From: Urechidicola croceus
GTDB lineage: Bacteria > Bacteroidota > Bacteroidia > Flavobacteriales > Flavobacteriaceae
Direction of reading: 5' to 3'
Assembly: GCF_001761325.1 (NCBI RefSeq)
Contig: NZ_CP017478.1
Span: 2,997,501-3,061,500 of the forward strand
Length of the DNA: 64,000 nt
Shown here: one piece after another, positions 35,469-45,300 of the stretch
Layout of the letters: each line of letters begins with the position of its first letter
Numbering within the stretch: the stretch's first letter is position 1
Made by a program: the position numbers and the translations under genes
Notes under the pieces: generated by a model
What the model was told of the DNA's origin: nothing
What the model saw: the letters and a program-made list of their open reading frames with translations, nothing else
The model's database searches: none

Positions 35469-36793
35469 TGGAGCCTAATGATATTTCGGTAGGATTGGAT
35501 ATTGGAACAACAAAAATTGTTGCAATGATTGGTCGTAAAAACGAATACGGTAAAATTGAATTACTCGGAATAGGAAAAGCCAAGAGTTTGGGTGTTCACC
35601 GTGGTGTTGTAAATAATATTACACAAACAATTCAATCAATACAACAAGCTGTTGACGAGGCTATTGCGGTATCTGGAGTTCAGATTTCTGATGCTATAGT
35701 TGGTATTGCTGGGCAACATATTCGTAGTTTACAACATAGCGATTATATAACACGTCCAAATTCAGAAGAAGTAATTGATGAAACTGATTTAGAAAAATTA
35801 GAAAATCAAGTACATAAGTTAGTGATGCTTCCAGGTGAAGAAATTATTCATGTTTTACCACAAGAATTTAAAGTAGATGGTCAAGCAGAAATAAAAGAAC
35901 CTATCGGGATGTATGGTGGCCGTTTAGAAGCCAATTTTCATGTAGTAGTGGGTCAAGTTTCTTCAATAAAAAACATTGGGCGCTGTATTAAAAGTGCAGG
36001 GTTAGATTTAGCAGGAATTACTTTAGAACCTTTAGCTTCTGCAGATGCAGTTTTGAGTCGTGAAGAAAAAGAAGCAGGAGTTGCTTTAATTGATATAGGC
36101 GGTGGAACTACAGATTTGGCAATTTTTAAAGATGGTATTATTCGTCATACGGCGGTAATTCCATTTGGTGGAAATGTAATTACTGAAGATATTAAAGAAG
36201 GATGCTCAATTATTGAAAAGCAAGCAGAACTTTTAAAAACAAAGTTTGGTTCGGCTTGGCCTGGAGAAAATAAGGACAATGAGATTGTATCTATACCAGG
36301 ACTTCGAGGACGTGATCCAAAAGAAATTACCCTAAAGAATCTCTCAAAAATAATTCATGCACGTGTAGTTGAAATTATAGAGCAAACATTTGTTGAAATT
36401 AGAAATTACGGTCATGAAGAACCAAAGAAAAAATTAATTGCAGGAATAGTACTTACAGGTGGTGGAGCTCAATTAAACCACATCAAGCAATTAGTTGAAT
36501 ATATTACTGGAATGGATACAAGAATTGGCTATCCAAATGAGCATTTGGCCGGAGATTCAGACGAAAGTATTTCAAGCCCTATGTACGCAACAGCAGTTGG
36601 TTTATTAATGAAAGGATTAAATGATAAGAGAAAGAAATCAGTAAAAAATATTGAACCTGAGATTGAAGAAACAATTGATGAGACACCAGCCGAAGATATA
36701 ATTGAAGAGAAGAAGCCAGAAAAAATAGATAAAAAATCACTTTTTGAACGTTGGTCAGACAAATTCAGAGATTTTTTAGATAATGCAGAATAA
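35468..36793 (+). CDS. ftsA: Cell division protein FtsA
   Basis: Actin-like ATPase that tethers FtsZ to the membrane. Phosphate-binding VGLDIGTTKIVAMIG is at the N-terminus, the second phosphate loop is ALIDIGGGTTDLAIF, and the adenosine motif is IVLTGGGAQLNHI. The 441-residue protein has an acidic/proline linker and a final amphipathic segment, SLFERWSDKFRDFLDNAE, that fits the membrane-targeting helix. It overlaps ftsQ by one base and lies 44 bases before ftsZ. Confidence 0.95.
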   Translation: MEPNDISVGLDIGTTKIVAMIGRKNEYGKIELLGIGKAKSLGVHRGVVNNITQTIQSIQQAVDEAIAVSGVQISDAIVGIAGQHIRSLQHSDYITRPNSEEVIDETDLEKLENQVHKLVMLPGEEIIHVLPQEFKVDGQAEIKEPIGMYGGRLEANFHVVVGQVSSIKNIGRCIKSAGLDLAGITLEPLASADAVLSREEKEAGVALIDIGGGTTDLAIFKDGIIRHTAVIPFGGNVITEDIKEGCSIIEKQAELLKTKFGSAWPGENKDNEIVSIPGLRGRDPKEITLKNLSKIIHARVVEIIEQTFVEIRNYGHEEPKKKLIAGIVLTGGGAQLNHIKQLVEYITGMDTRIGYPNEHLAGDSDESISSPMYATAVGLLMKGLNDKRKKSVKNIEPEIEETIDETPAEDIIEEKKPEKIDKKSLFERWSDKFRDFLDNAE

Positions 36794-36837
36794 TAATTGA
36801 TTAAGAAAATAATAAAAACCAGAAGACCCTACTAGTT

Positions 36838-38736
36838 ATGGATAATTTTAATAATATTTCATTTGATTTACCAAAAAATCAATCTAATGTAATCAAAGTC
36901 ATTGGTGTCGGTGGAGGCGGTAGCAATGCCGTAAATCACATGTTAACCCAAGGAATAAACGGTGTAGATTTTGTAGTGTGTAATACAGATTCTCAAGCAC
37001 TTGAAAATAGCCAAGTTCCGTCAAAAATACAATTAGGTATAACACTTACCGAAGGTTTAGGAGCAGGAGCAAATCCAGAAATAGGACAGCGTTCGGCAAT
37101 GGAAAGTGAAGAAGAAATCAAAAAAATGTTGGGTAGTAATACCAAAATGGTTTTTATCAATGCCGGAATGGGTGGAGGAACAGGTACTGGTGCTGCGCCA
37201 GTAATTGCAAAATTCGCCAGAGAACTAGATTTGTTAACTATTGGTATAGTAACAATTCCATTTTCATTTGAAGGAAAAACAAGAAACGATCAAGCACAAA
37301 AAGGAATCGAAGAATTGCGTAAGCATGTTGATTCATTAGTTGTAATAAATAATAATAAATTAAGAGAGGTCTACGGTAATTTAGGGTTTAAAGCAGGTTT
37401 CTCAAAAGCAGATGAAGTTTTAGCAACAGCATCTCGTGGTATAGCCGAAGTAATAACACATCACTATACACAAAATATTGATTTACGTGATGCTAAAACA
37501 GTACTTGCTAATAGTGGTACTGCTATTATGGGGTCTGCAAAAGCATCTGGTCAAAATAGAGCTGAAGAAGCTATTATAAAAGCGCTTGATTCACCATTGT
37601 TAAATGATAATAAAATTACTGGAGCAAAGAATGTATTATTATTGATTGTTTCAGGAAGTGATGAAATTACTATTGATGAGATTGGTGAAATTAATGATTT
37701 TATTCAGTCAGAAGCCAAAACTAGTGTGAATATTATAATGGGTGTTGGTGAAGATGAATCATTGGGAGAAGCAATTTCTGTAACCATTGTCGCTACAGGA
37801 TTTCACAAAGATCAGCAAAATGAAATTTCAAATATTGAAACTAAAAAAATCATACATAGTTTAGAAGAAGAACAAGAAGTTACATATGATTTTTCTAAAA
37901 GTGAAGAGTTAGTTCCATCAGTAAAAGATCCTGTTATTGTACATACTTTGGTTGATGATGTTGAAGAAAAGCCAGTAAAAATTGTACATAGTTTAGAAGA
38001 AGTAGGAGAAGAAATTGAACTGATTCCAACGTCCAAATTTATTAAGGATATTGATGTTGTATATGATGAGATTTCATATGAAAAAATGGATGATTTTGTT
38101 ATAACTTCTGTAGTTAATGAAATTGAGGTGAATGATTATGAAGAAGTAGTAGCAAGTGAAAATGAGAATGATAATCAGTTTACATTCACATTTGATATGC
38201 CACTTAAAGGCTCAAATAAAGATGATGAAACAATTGAATCAATAAATGAAATTGAAGTTTTTGATCACGTTGTTATAAAACCAACCGAAGAGAAAGTTGA
38301 AAAAATACGTTATCAGTTAGAGGATTATGATGAAGTTGAAAAAGGCATGACCCAAAATAAAAAAACGACAATAGTTCAAGAGAAAGTTGAAGAAGAATTA
38401 CAAATGAACCTTAGAACTAAACTTGTTGATGATGTTGAGCAACCAATAGATAGACAAGAAGTTTCTCCATTAAATTTGACTATTTCAGAATTGCAAAATA
38501 GATCTCAAGATCGAAAAAATAAAATGAAACAATTCAATTATAAATTTGTAAATAAATTGAATAAAAATATTGATGAAATTGAGCGTGAACCTGCTTATAA
38601 AAGAATGGGTGTAGAATTAGATCAAAACATTTCATCATCTGATGTAAATCAATCAAGAACAACATTAAGTGTTGATGAAAATGATGATTTGCAATTTCGT
38701 TCAAACAATTCATTTCTACACGACAACGTAGATTAA
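36838..38736 (+). CDS. ftsZ: Cell division protein FtsZ with long C-terminal tail
   Basis: Tubulin-like GTPase that forms the division ring. The GTP-binding glycine loop GGGTGTG is at 112-118 and the T3-like GVGGGGSNAVNHM near residue 25. The conserved core ends around residue 325. The remaining 300 or so residues are an acidic, low-complexity linker with repeated HSLEE motifs and a basic C-terminal stretch. Total length 632 is far above the 380-400 residues of most FtsZ, though long tails are usual in Flavobacteriaceae. It is the last gene of the dcw cluster, followed by a terminator. Confidence 0.96.
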   Translation: MDNFNNISFDLPKNQSNVIKVIGVGGGGSNAVNHMLTQGINGVDFVVCNTDSQALENSQVPSKIQLGITLTEGLGAGANPEIGQRSAMESEEEIKKMLGSNTKMVFINAGMGGGTGTGAAPVIAKFARELDLLTIGIVTIPFSFEGKTRNDQAQKGIEELRKHVDSLVVINNNKLREVYGNLGFKAGFSKADEVLATASRGIAEVITHHYTQNIDLRDAKTVLANSGTAIMGSAKASGQNRAEEAIIKALDSPLLNDNKITGAKNVLLLIVSGSDEITIDEIGEINDFIQSEAKTSVNIIMGVGEDESLGEAISVTIVATGFHKDQQNEISNIETKKIIHSLEEEQEVTYDFSKSEELVPSVKDPVIVHTLVDDVEEKPVKIVHSLEEVGEEIELIPTSKFIKDIDVVYDEISYEKMDDFVITSVVNEIEVNDYEEVVASENENDNQFTFTFDMPLKGSNKDDETIESINEIEVFDHVVIKPTEEKVEKIRYQLEDYDEVEKGMTQNKKTTIVQEKVEEELQMNLRTKLVDDVEQPIDRQEVSPLNLTISELQNRSQDRKNKMKQFNYKFVNKLNKNIDEIEREPAYKRMGVELDQNISSSDVNQSRTTLSVDENDDLQFRSNNSFLHDNVD

Positions 38737-38768
38737 GGCTCACTTACCCTGAGACTATTACCCCTAAG

Positions 38769-38815
38769 AAAACTCGAATTCTTTCATTAAGTTGATATGT
38801 CTTCGAGTTTTTTTT
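38769..38815 (+). terminator. Terminator of the dcw cluster
   Basis: AAACTCGAA (38770-38778) pairs with TTCGAGTTT (38802-38810) around a 23-base loop, followed by T residues to 38815. The promoter of the next gene lies within its loop and 3' arm. Confidence 0.72.
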
Positions 38816-38822
38816 ATCTTCG
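38792..38822 (+). promoter_or_regulatory. Promoter of the YqeY-like gene, embedded in the ftsZ terminator
   Basis: TTG (38792-38794), a 20-base spacer, then TATCTTCG (38815-38822), one base off TAnnTTTG. The start point would be near 38828, just before the ATG at 38843. Confidence 0.48.
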
Positions 38823-38842
38823 CACTTCAAAGAAAATTAGAT

Positions 38843-39289
38843 ATGAGTTTACAATCAAAAATAATGGAGCAAATGAAAGCCGCAATGAAATCTAAAAATG
38901 CTTTAGCATTAGAATCATTACGTGCAATTAAGTCAGAAATTTTATTGGCTCAAACCAAAGGAGATGCTTCAGACTTTACTAAGGATGATGAAATCAAATT
39001 ATTGCAAAAATTGGTAAAGCAAAGAAAGGATAGCGCTACTCTTTATATAGAACAAGGACGACAAGATTTAGCAGATCCTGAATTGGCTCAAGCAGAAGTT
39101 ATCGCACAATTTTTGCCAGAACAAATGAATGCTGATGACTTAAAGAAATTTATTTCAGAAATTATTGCAAAAGTAGGTGCTTCAGGAATGAAAGATATGG
39201 GAAAAGTTATGGGAATGGCTTCAAAAGAATTGGCTGGTAAAGCCGACGGTAAAGCAATTTCAACAGTTGTAAAAGAATTGTTATCATAA
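38843..39289 (+). CDS. YqeY-like (GatB/YqeY domain) protein
   Basis: A 148-residue protein beginning MSLQSKIMEQMKAAMKSKN and composed of a helical bundle related to the C-terminal tRNA-binding part of GatB, e.g. LLQKLVKQRKDSATLYIEQGR. The family is widespread, and a role linked to tRNA or amidotransferase function is presumed but not shown. An in-frame TTG at 38792 falls within the ftsZ terminator and upstream of the transcription start, so ATG 38843 is the start. tRNA-Arg follows 18 bases after the stop, possibly on the same transcript. Confidence 0.88.
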   Translation: MSLQSKIMEQMKAAMKSKNALALESLRAIKSEILLAQTKGDASDFTKDDEIKLLQKLVKQRKDSATLYIEQGRQDLADPELAQAEVIAQFLPEQMNADDLKKFISEIIAKVGASGMKDMGKVMGMASKELAGKADGKAISTVVKELLS

Positions 39290-39307
39290 ATTGATATAAA
39301 CAACAAC

Positions 39308-39381
39308 GGCCTCGTGGCGCAACTGAATAGCGCACTGGATTTCGGCTCCAGCGGTTGCAGGTTTGAATCCTGCCGAGGTCA
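39308..39381 (+). tRNA. tRNA-Arg, anticodon TCG
   Basis: A full cloverleaf of 74 bases. Acceptor GGCCTCG pairs with CGAGGTC (one G-U pair). The D arm is GCGC/GCGC, the anticodon stem CTGGA/TCCAG encloses loop TTTCGGC with anticodon TCG, and the T stem is GCAGG/CCTGC. The discriminator is A39381 and CCA is not encoded. The anticodon reads CGA and related arginine codons. Its last 16 bases recur at 39470. Confidence 0.95.
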
Positions 39382-39396
39382 CGAATGAATACAGAA

Positions 39397-39432
39397 TTAA
39401 AAAATAATAAAATTTACTTTATTATTTTTTAA
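39397..39432 (+). terminator. Perfect AT-rich hairpin after tRNA-Arg
   Basis: A 15-base perfect stem (39397-39411 with 39418-39432) whose 3' arm contains six consecutive T. It probably ends the tRNA transcript. Confidence 0.6.
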
Positions 39433-39469
39433 TCTTTATTTTTAAAACAGAGTTTTAAGGATCATTTAT

Positions 39470-39491
39470 GAATCCTGCCGAGGTCTCGAAT
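39470..39491 (+). repeat. Duplicated 3' end of tRNA-Arg (att-like remnant)
   Basis: 21 of 22 bases match 39365-39386, covering the T-arm 3' side, the acceptor strand and five bases beyond the tRNA. The single difference is at the discriminator position. Integrases that use tRNA genes leave exactly such a copy of the tRNA end. No integrase gene is present in the window. Confidence 0.6.
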
Positions 39492-39620
39492 AAGAAATAA
39501 ACTAGAAAATTATCTCTTAAAAATTCAACCCTTTAAATACCTAGAGTTATTCTTAGTATAGTTAAAAGTATTTTATTTAAAAATACAGATATTCATAGAT
39601 TTGTATTCTTTCCTCAAAAA

Positions 39621-40289
39621 TTGAGTGCTTATGAACAACTCATAATTTCTGATAAAATATCCTTTTACAATAATCTTTCTGAAAAGAATAAAAAATACTT
39701 TGATCATAGAGTAATTCGATTTATTGACAACCATAATTTTGTAAGTAGAGAAGGGGTTAAAATAACTAAAGAAATTAAATTATTAGTAGCGGCAACTGCC
39801 GTTAAATTGACTTTTGGTTATAGGCGTTTTTTATTTTCTAGAATAAATACAATAATTATTTATCCAAACAATTATTTTTCAAATATTACTCAACAATATC
39901 ATAAAGGAGAAACAAATCCAAAATATAGAACTATTGCATTATCTTGGGAAGATTTCAAAGAAGGTTTAAAGATTGAAAATGACAATTTAGATTTGGGAAT
40001 TCATGAATTTACTCATGCTCTTCATTTTAGTTTTTTATCTGAAAGAAGTTTTAGTGCATCGCACTTTAAAGAAAGTTATAAAAAACTTCTATTATTTTTA
40101 GAAGATAAAGAAGAACAGAAAAAATTGATTGAAACAGGATACCTTAGAGAGTATGCATATGAAAATCAGTATGAGTTCTTAGCGGTTTTGGTTGAGCACT
40201 TTTTTGAATCTCCAACTAAATTTCAAAACTATCATCCCGAAATTTATAGTCATGTAAGGCAAATTCTAAACTGGAAACTTAAGCACTAA
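39621..40289 (+). CDS. Zinc peptidase of the MtfA/M90 type, 5' end uncertain
   Basis: The protein contains HEFTH (128-132) in GIHEFTHALHF, the metal-binding helix of M90-like peptidases, with a supporting Glu in YEFLAVLVEHFFESP. The usable start here is TTG 39621 (222 residues). However, the same frame is open upstream to the stop at 39534 and reads HRFVFFPQKLS directly before it, which resembles the conserved FPxxL segment of the family. No ATG, GTG or earlier TTG exists in that stretch. The gene may therefore use a non-standard start or be 5'-truncated, and the copied tRNA end lies just upstream. Confidence 0.68.
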   Translation: MSAYEQLIISDKISFYNNLSEKNKKYFDHRVIRFIDNHNFVSREGVKITKEIKLLVAATAVKLTFGYRRFLFSRINTIIIYPNNYFSNITQQYHKGETNPKYRTIALSWEDFKEGLKIENDNLDLGIHEFTHALHFSFLSERSFSASHFKESYKKLLLFLEDKEEQKKLIETGYLREYAYENQYEFLAVLVEHFFESPTKFQNYHPEIYSHVRQILNWKLKH

Positions 40290-40294
40290 TTAAC

Positions 40295-41305
40295 TTAAGC
40301 CATAGAAATTTTTTCATCAGTTATATAGTCGTATAAAATATGGTCGATTATATGCTGTGTATCATTTGGGAAATCAAGTTCAATAATATCATCATCTTTA
40401 ATCCATTTCTTAATTTCTGGAATATTTTTCTTTTTTAATGATTTTAAAATAGGTACTCCCAGTTCTTTAAGTGCACAACCATTGAAATGCTGTTCATATT
40501 GATTTTTCATTGGAATAACCATCAGTTTCTTTTTAAGAAAAATTGCTTCTGCTGGAGTTTCAAATCCTGCACCGCATAAGATTCCTTTACAAGACACTAA
40601 ACTTTTCTCAAATTTTTTACTATCTATTGGTTTTATGTAAACATTCTTTTTTTGATAATATTTTTTAGTATTTTTTGAAAATACTTTCCATTTAATTCCT
40701 TTGATTTTGGATAAAACATCAATTATTTTTTCATCAGAATAACTTGGCAAATACACAGTGTAGTGATCTTTAGTTGTACGTTTAAGAAGACGAATATCTT
40801 TTCTTATAATTGGTGTGTAAATTTTGTCATTATACTTTTTAAAGTGAAATCCATAATTTACCTTACATTTTGCATAATTTTTTAAAACAAATTTTCCAAG
40901 AATGTCTTTGTGTTCAGGTCTTGGAACATTTTTTGTGTATAGCGTTCCTTGGTGACTTAAAGAAATGCTTTTAACACCTCTAAAGTATGCTGCCCAGGCT
41001 GATATTGGTTCGAAGTCATTAATAATTAAGTCGTAATCTTTAACTGGGCAATTTAAAATTTCTTTAAATACCTTGATTAAATTAGTTTTTCTTAATGTTT
41101 TAAAGAAATCAATACCACCATTTTTTCCATTATAAAAGCCAAGTCCTTTATAAAAATAATTTACCTCATAAGGCAATTCAATTTCTGATTGTGTTCCACT
41201 AATTAATATATCAACCTGTGCACGTTTTAAAAGTGCGGGTATTATTTCTTTTGCTCTACTTAAATGGCCATTTCCTGTACCTTGAATTGAGTATAATATT
41301 TTCAT
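40295..41305 (-). CDS. Glycosyltransferase, MurG/GT28-like (MJ1255-type)
   Basis: A 336-residue GT-B-fold protein. It begins MKILYSIQGTGNGHLSRAKEI, with the GNGHLSR motif typical of this group. In the C-terminal half ILCGAGFETPAEAIFLKKKLMVIP matches the donor-nucleotide loop of GT28 enzymes. Donor sugar and acceptor are unknown. Its ATG overlaps the stop of the phosphoesterase gene by one base, so the two are translationally coupled. A shared role in envelope glycolipid metabolism is a reasonable inference. Confidence 0.82.
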   Translation of the reverse strand: MKILYSIQGTGNGHLSRAKEIIPALLKRAQVDILISGTQSEIELPYEVNYFYKGLGFYNGKNGGIDFFKTLRKTNLIKVFKEILNCPVKDYDLIINDFEPISAWAAYFRGVKSISLSHQGTLYTKNVPRPEHKDILGKFVLKNYAKCKVNYGFHFKKYNDKIYTPIIRKDIRLLKRTTKDHYTVYLPSYSDEKIIDVLSKIKGIKWKVFSKNTKKYYQKKNVYIKPIDSKKFEKSLVSCKGILCGAGFETPAEAIFLKKKLMVIPMKNQYEQHFNGCALKELGVPILKSLKKKNIPEIKKWIKDDDIIELDFPNDTQHIIDHILYDYITDEKISMA

Positions 41306-42183
41306 TAAGCTCTAAAATTAAAATCGGCCACTAATTGTCCAAATATTTCATTAGCGGTTTTATCAATAATATCATCATCATCATCATCATCATTATTTTT
41401 AGTTTTGTTAACTTCTTCTCCATCAAATTGAGTATCTAAGTATTTGTAAATATTCCATTGTCTATTGTTATATTCTAATGCTGTTAAATTTTCAATCCAA
41501 TCACCAGAATTTAAATATTCAACTTTTCCTGATGAATTTTTTATAGTTTTTATTATTGGCTGATGAATATGACCACATACTACATAATCATATTTGTTGT
41601 CAATAGCTATGTCACCTGCAATTTGTTCAAAATCATTGATAAATTTAACAGCAGACTTTACACTATCTTTGATCTTTTTTGATAATGATATTTTTCCTTT
41701 TCCAAAAAAGTTACTAATGTGATTCACAGCTCTATTTATTAAAATCAAAGTGTCATATCCAACTGCACCAAGTTTTGCAAGCCATTTTGAATGTTGCATA
41801 GTTACATCAAAAACATCTCCGTGAAAAAACCAGGCTGTTTTGCCATCAAGTTCAAGTAATATTTTGTTTTTAATTGAGAAAGAACCTAATTCAAATCCTA
41901 CAAACTTTCGAAGCATTTCATCATGATTTCCAGTGATATAGTAAATCTCCTTTCCTTTTGCAATCCAACCTATAATATATTTTAATACTTTCATATGTGA
42001 TTTTGGCCAGTAACGTTTACTAAATTGCCATATATCGATGATGTCTCCGTTTAAAATTATTATTTTGGGATCTATACTTTTTAAGTATTGTAGGAGTTCT
42101 TTTGCGTGGCATCCATAGGTGCCCAAGTGCACATCTGATATAACAACGACTTCAACTTTTCTTTTTTCTTTTTTCGAATTCAC
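41305..42183 (-). CDS. LpxH-like metallophosphoesterase
   Basis: A calcineurin-type phosphoesterase similar to UDP-2,3-diacylglucosamine diphosphatase. Metal-site motifs are in order: SDVHLG (Asp17, His19), LNGDIID (Asp47), TGNHDE (Asn86, His87), WFFHGDVFD and CGHIHQP. The start is GTG at 42183; the next Met is too far in. Near the C-terminus is a run of seven Asp encoded by a repeated triplet. The protein could act in lipid A synthesis or be one of the related phosphoesterases found beside glycosyltransferases, and the exact substrate is uncertain. Confidence 0.82.
   Translation of the reverse strand: MNSKKEKRKVEVVVISDVHLGTYGCHAKELLQYLKSIDPKIIILNGDIIDIWQFSKRYWPKSHMKVLKYIIGWIAKGKEIYYITGNHDEMLRKFVGFELGSFSIKNKILLELDGKTAWFFHGDVFDVTMQHSKWLAKLGAVGYDTLILINRAVNHISNFFGKGKISLSKKIKDSVKSAVKFINDFEQIAGDIAIDNKYDYVVCGHIHQPIIKTIKNSSGKVEYLNSGDWIENLTALEYNNRQWNIYKYLDTQFDGEEVNKTKNNDDDDDDDIIDKTANEIFGQLVADFNFRA
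41367..41391. repeat. Triplet microsatellite (ATC)n
   Basis: About seven tandem ATC triplets, read on the reverse strand as GAT codons for a seven-Asp run in the phosphoesterase. Length change would keep the frame. Confidence 0.75.
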
Positions 42184-42316
42184 AAACTAGTATTAGTAAC
42201 TTATGGTTAGATTATTTATCATTGTACCAAGGTCTAATTTAGTTGTTATCAAATAGTTTCTTAAATATTATTATTGGATTAACAATTAATAATTTTATTG
42301 AGATAGTAGAGAAAGA

Positions 42317-42349
42317 AAAAGACCAAATCATTTTGTGATTTGGTCTTTT
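42317..42349 (-). terminator. Terminator after the giant repeat-protein gene
   Basis: GACCAAATCA (42321-42330) pairs with TGATTTGGTC (42336-42345), with A and T runs on both sides. It separates the surface-protein operon from the phosphoesterase gene downstream on the same strand. Confidence 0.85.
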
Positions 42350-42367
42350 AGAATTTTAAATTGAATG

Positions 42368-45300
42368 TTATTTTTTTTCTAATTGTTCAATTCTTTTAAT
42401 TAGCATTTCTATACTTTTTTCTTGAGATTCTAATTTTTCTTTTAATTCATCAATTTCTGCTTGTTGTTCTTTAATTGCTTCAATAGCAATAATACCAAAA
42501 CCGTTTTGATTCAACCCAAGTTTACCCTCAGGAGAAGTGCTAACTAGTTCTGGAAATACTGATTGTACATCAGCAGGTCTAAATCCAATAGTATTTTGAC
42601 TTCTATTATTTGAATAGTTAAATGAATTTAGTGATTGAATTCTAGAAATTATATTACTATTGTTGAATCTTCCAGAACTCACTCTACTAGCATCAAAATC
42701 AAAATAGTTTCCGTTATCGCCTATTGCAGCTTTTAAGTTACCATTATATGCAAAGCCAAGAGTATTTCCGAATAAATAAATTTTCCAGTTATCAGATTGA
42801 CCACTATCTTCAAGTAAGATACCTCCACTTCCTGCAGCAGTTTCACTTGATTGTGTTATTTCTAAATCATGAGTTGCTGCTGATGAAGAACCAATACCTA
42901 CAAAACCTGAATCATAATAAATTTCAGTTGGACTTTGAGTCCAAGGTGACGAGCCACCACCTCCAGCGATACTTGCTAGGTCTACCGTTGTAGTTCCTCC
43001 TGCATCTATAATATTTAAGTTTGTACCAGTTAAATTTGCGCTAGTAATTAACTCATTAGTTATGCTACCATCTACTTCAGCAGTTAAAAAACCATTGTTG
43101 CTAACAAAATCATCAACTTGCGTTTCTGTAAGTTGCGTGTCTGTATTGTCAAGGAAAGGAGAAAGGTCAATAGCCGTTCCACCATCTTCAAGTGCTAAAG
43201 AATTACCAGTAAGCGTTAATTGTTGGTCATCAGTTCCGCCACCAATACCAGATAAGTCAACAGTTGTAGCATCACCAGATAAACTCAGAGTTGTTCCAGT
43301 TAATGTTAAGTCTTGAATTTCATTAGTTATACTACCATCTACTTCAGCAGTTAAGAAACCATTATCAGTAACAAAATCAACTACTTGTGTTTCTGTAAGT
43401 TGCGTGTCAGTATTGTCAAGGAAAGGAGAAAGGTCAATAGCCGTTCCACCATCTTCAAGCGCTAAAGAATTACCAGTAAGCGTTAATTGTTGGTCATCAG
43501 TTCCACCACCAATACCAGATAAATCTACAGTAGTAGCATCACCAGATAAACTTAATGTTGTTCCAGTTAATGTTAAATCTTGAGCATCTGTATTATCAAG
43601 GAAAGAAGAAAGGTCAATAGCCGTTCCACCATCTTCAAGCGTTAATGAATTACCAGTAAGCGTTAATTGTTGGTCATCAGTTCCGCCAGTAATACCAGAT
43701 AAATCTACAGTTGTAGCATCACCAGATAAACTTAAAGTAGTTCCAGTTAATGTTAAGTCTTGAATTTCATTAGTTATACTACCATCTACTTCAGCAGTTA
43801 AAAAACCATTATCAGTAACAAAATCAACTACTTGCGTTTCTGTAAGTTGCGTATCTGTATTATCAAGGAAAGGAGAAAGGTCAATAGCCGTTCCACCATC
43901 TTCAAGTGCTAAAGAATTGCCAGTAAGCGTTAATTGTTGGTCATCAGTTCCGCCAGTAATACCAGATAAATCTACAGTTGTAGCATCACCAGATAAACTT
44001 AATGTTGTTCCAGTTAATGTTAAATCTTGAGCATCTGTATTATCAAGGAAAGGAGAAAGGTCAATAGCCGTTCCACCATCTTCAAGCGCTAATGAATTAC
44101 CAGTAAGCGTTAATTGTTGGTCATCAGTTCCGCCAGTAATACCAGATAAATCTACAGTTGTAGCATCACCAGATAAACTTAATGTTGTTCCTGTTAATGT
44201 TAAATCTTGAGCATCTGTATTGTCAAGGAAAGGAGAAAGGTCAATAGCCGCTCCACCATCTTCAAGCGCTAAAGAATTGCCAGTAAGCGTTAATTGTTGG
44301 TCATCAGTTCCGCCACCAATACCAGATAAGTCAACAGTTGTAGCATCACCAGATAAACTCAAAGTTGTTCCAGTTAGAGATAAGTCTTGAATTTCATTAG
44401 TTATACTACCATCTACTTCAGCAGTTAAAAAACCGTTGTTACTAACAAAATCATCAACTTGCGTTTCTGTAAGTTGCGTGTCAGTATTGTCAAGGAAAGG
44501 AGAAAGGTCAATAGCCGTTCCACCATCTTCAAGTGCTAAAGAATTACCAGTAAGCGTTAATTGTTGGTCATCAGTTCCGCCAGTAATACCTGATAAATCT
44601 ACAGTTGTAGCATCACCAGATAAACTCAAAGTTGTTCCAGTTAATGTTAAATCTTGAGCATCTGTATTATCAAGGAAAGAAGAAAGGTCAATAGCCGTTC
44701 CACCATCTTCAAGTGCTAAAGAATTACCAGTAAGCGTTAATTGTTGGTCATCAGTTCCGCCAGTAATACCAGATAAATCTACAGTTGTAGCATCACCAGA
44801 TAAACTCAAAGTTGTTCCAGTTAATGTTAAATCTTGAATTTCATTAGTTATACTACCATCTACTTCAGCAGTTAAGAAACCATTATCAGTAACAAAATCA
44901 ACTACTTGTGTTTCTGTAAGTTGCGTGTCAGTATTGTCAAGGAAAGGAGAAAGGTCAATAGCCGTTCCACCATCTTCAAGCGCTAAAGAATTACCAGTAA
45001 GCGTTAATTGTTGGTCATCAGTTCCACCACCAATACCAGATAAGTCAACAGTTGTAGCATCACCAGATAAACTCAAAGTTGTTCCAGTTAATGTTAAGTC
45101 TTGAGCATCTGTATTGTCAAGGAAAGAAGAAAGGTCAATAGCCGTTCCACCATCTTCAAGCGCTAAAGAATTACCAGTAAGCGTTAATTGTTGGTCATCA
45201 GTTCCACCACCAATACCAGATAAATCTACAGTTGTAGCATCACCAGATAAACTTAAGGTTGTTCCAGTTAATGTTAAGTCTTGAATTTCATTAGTTATAC

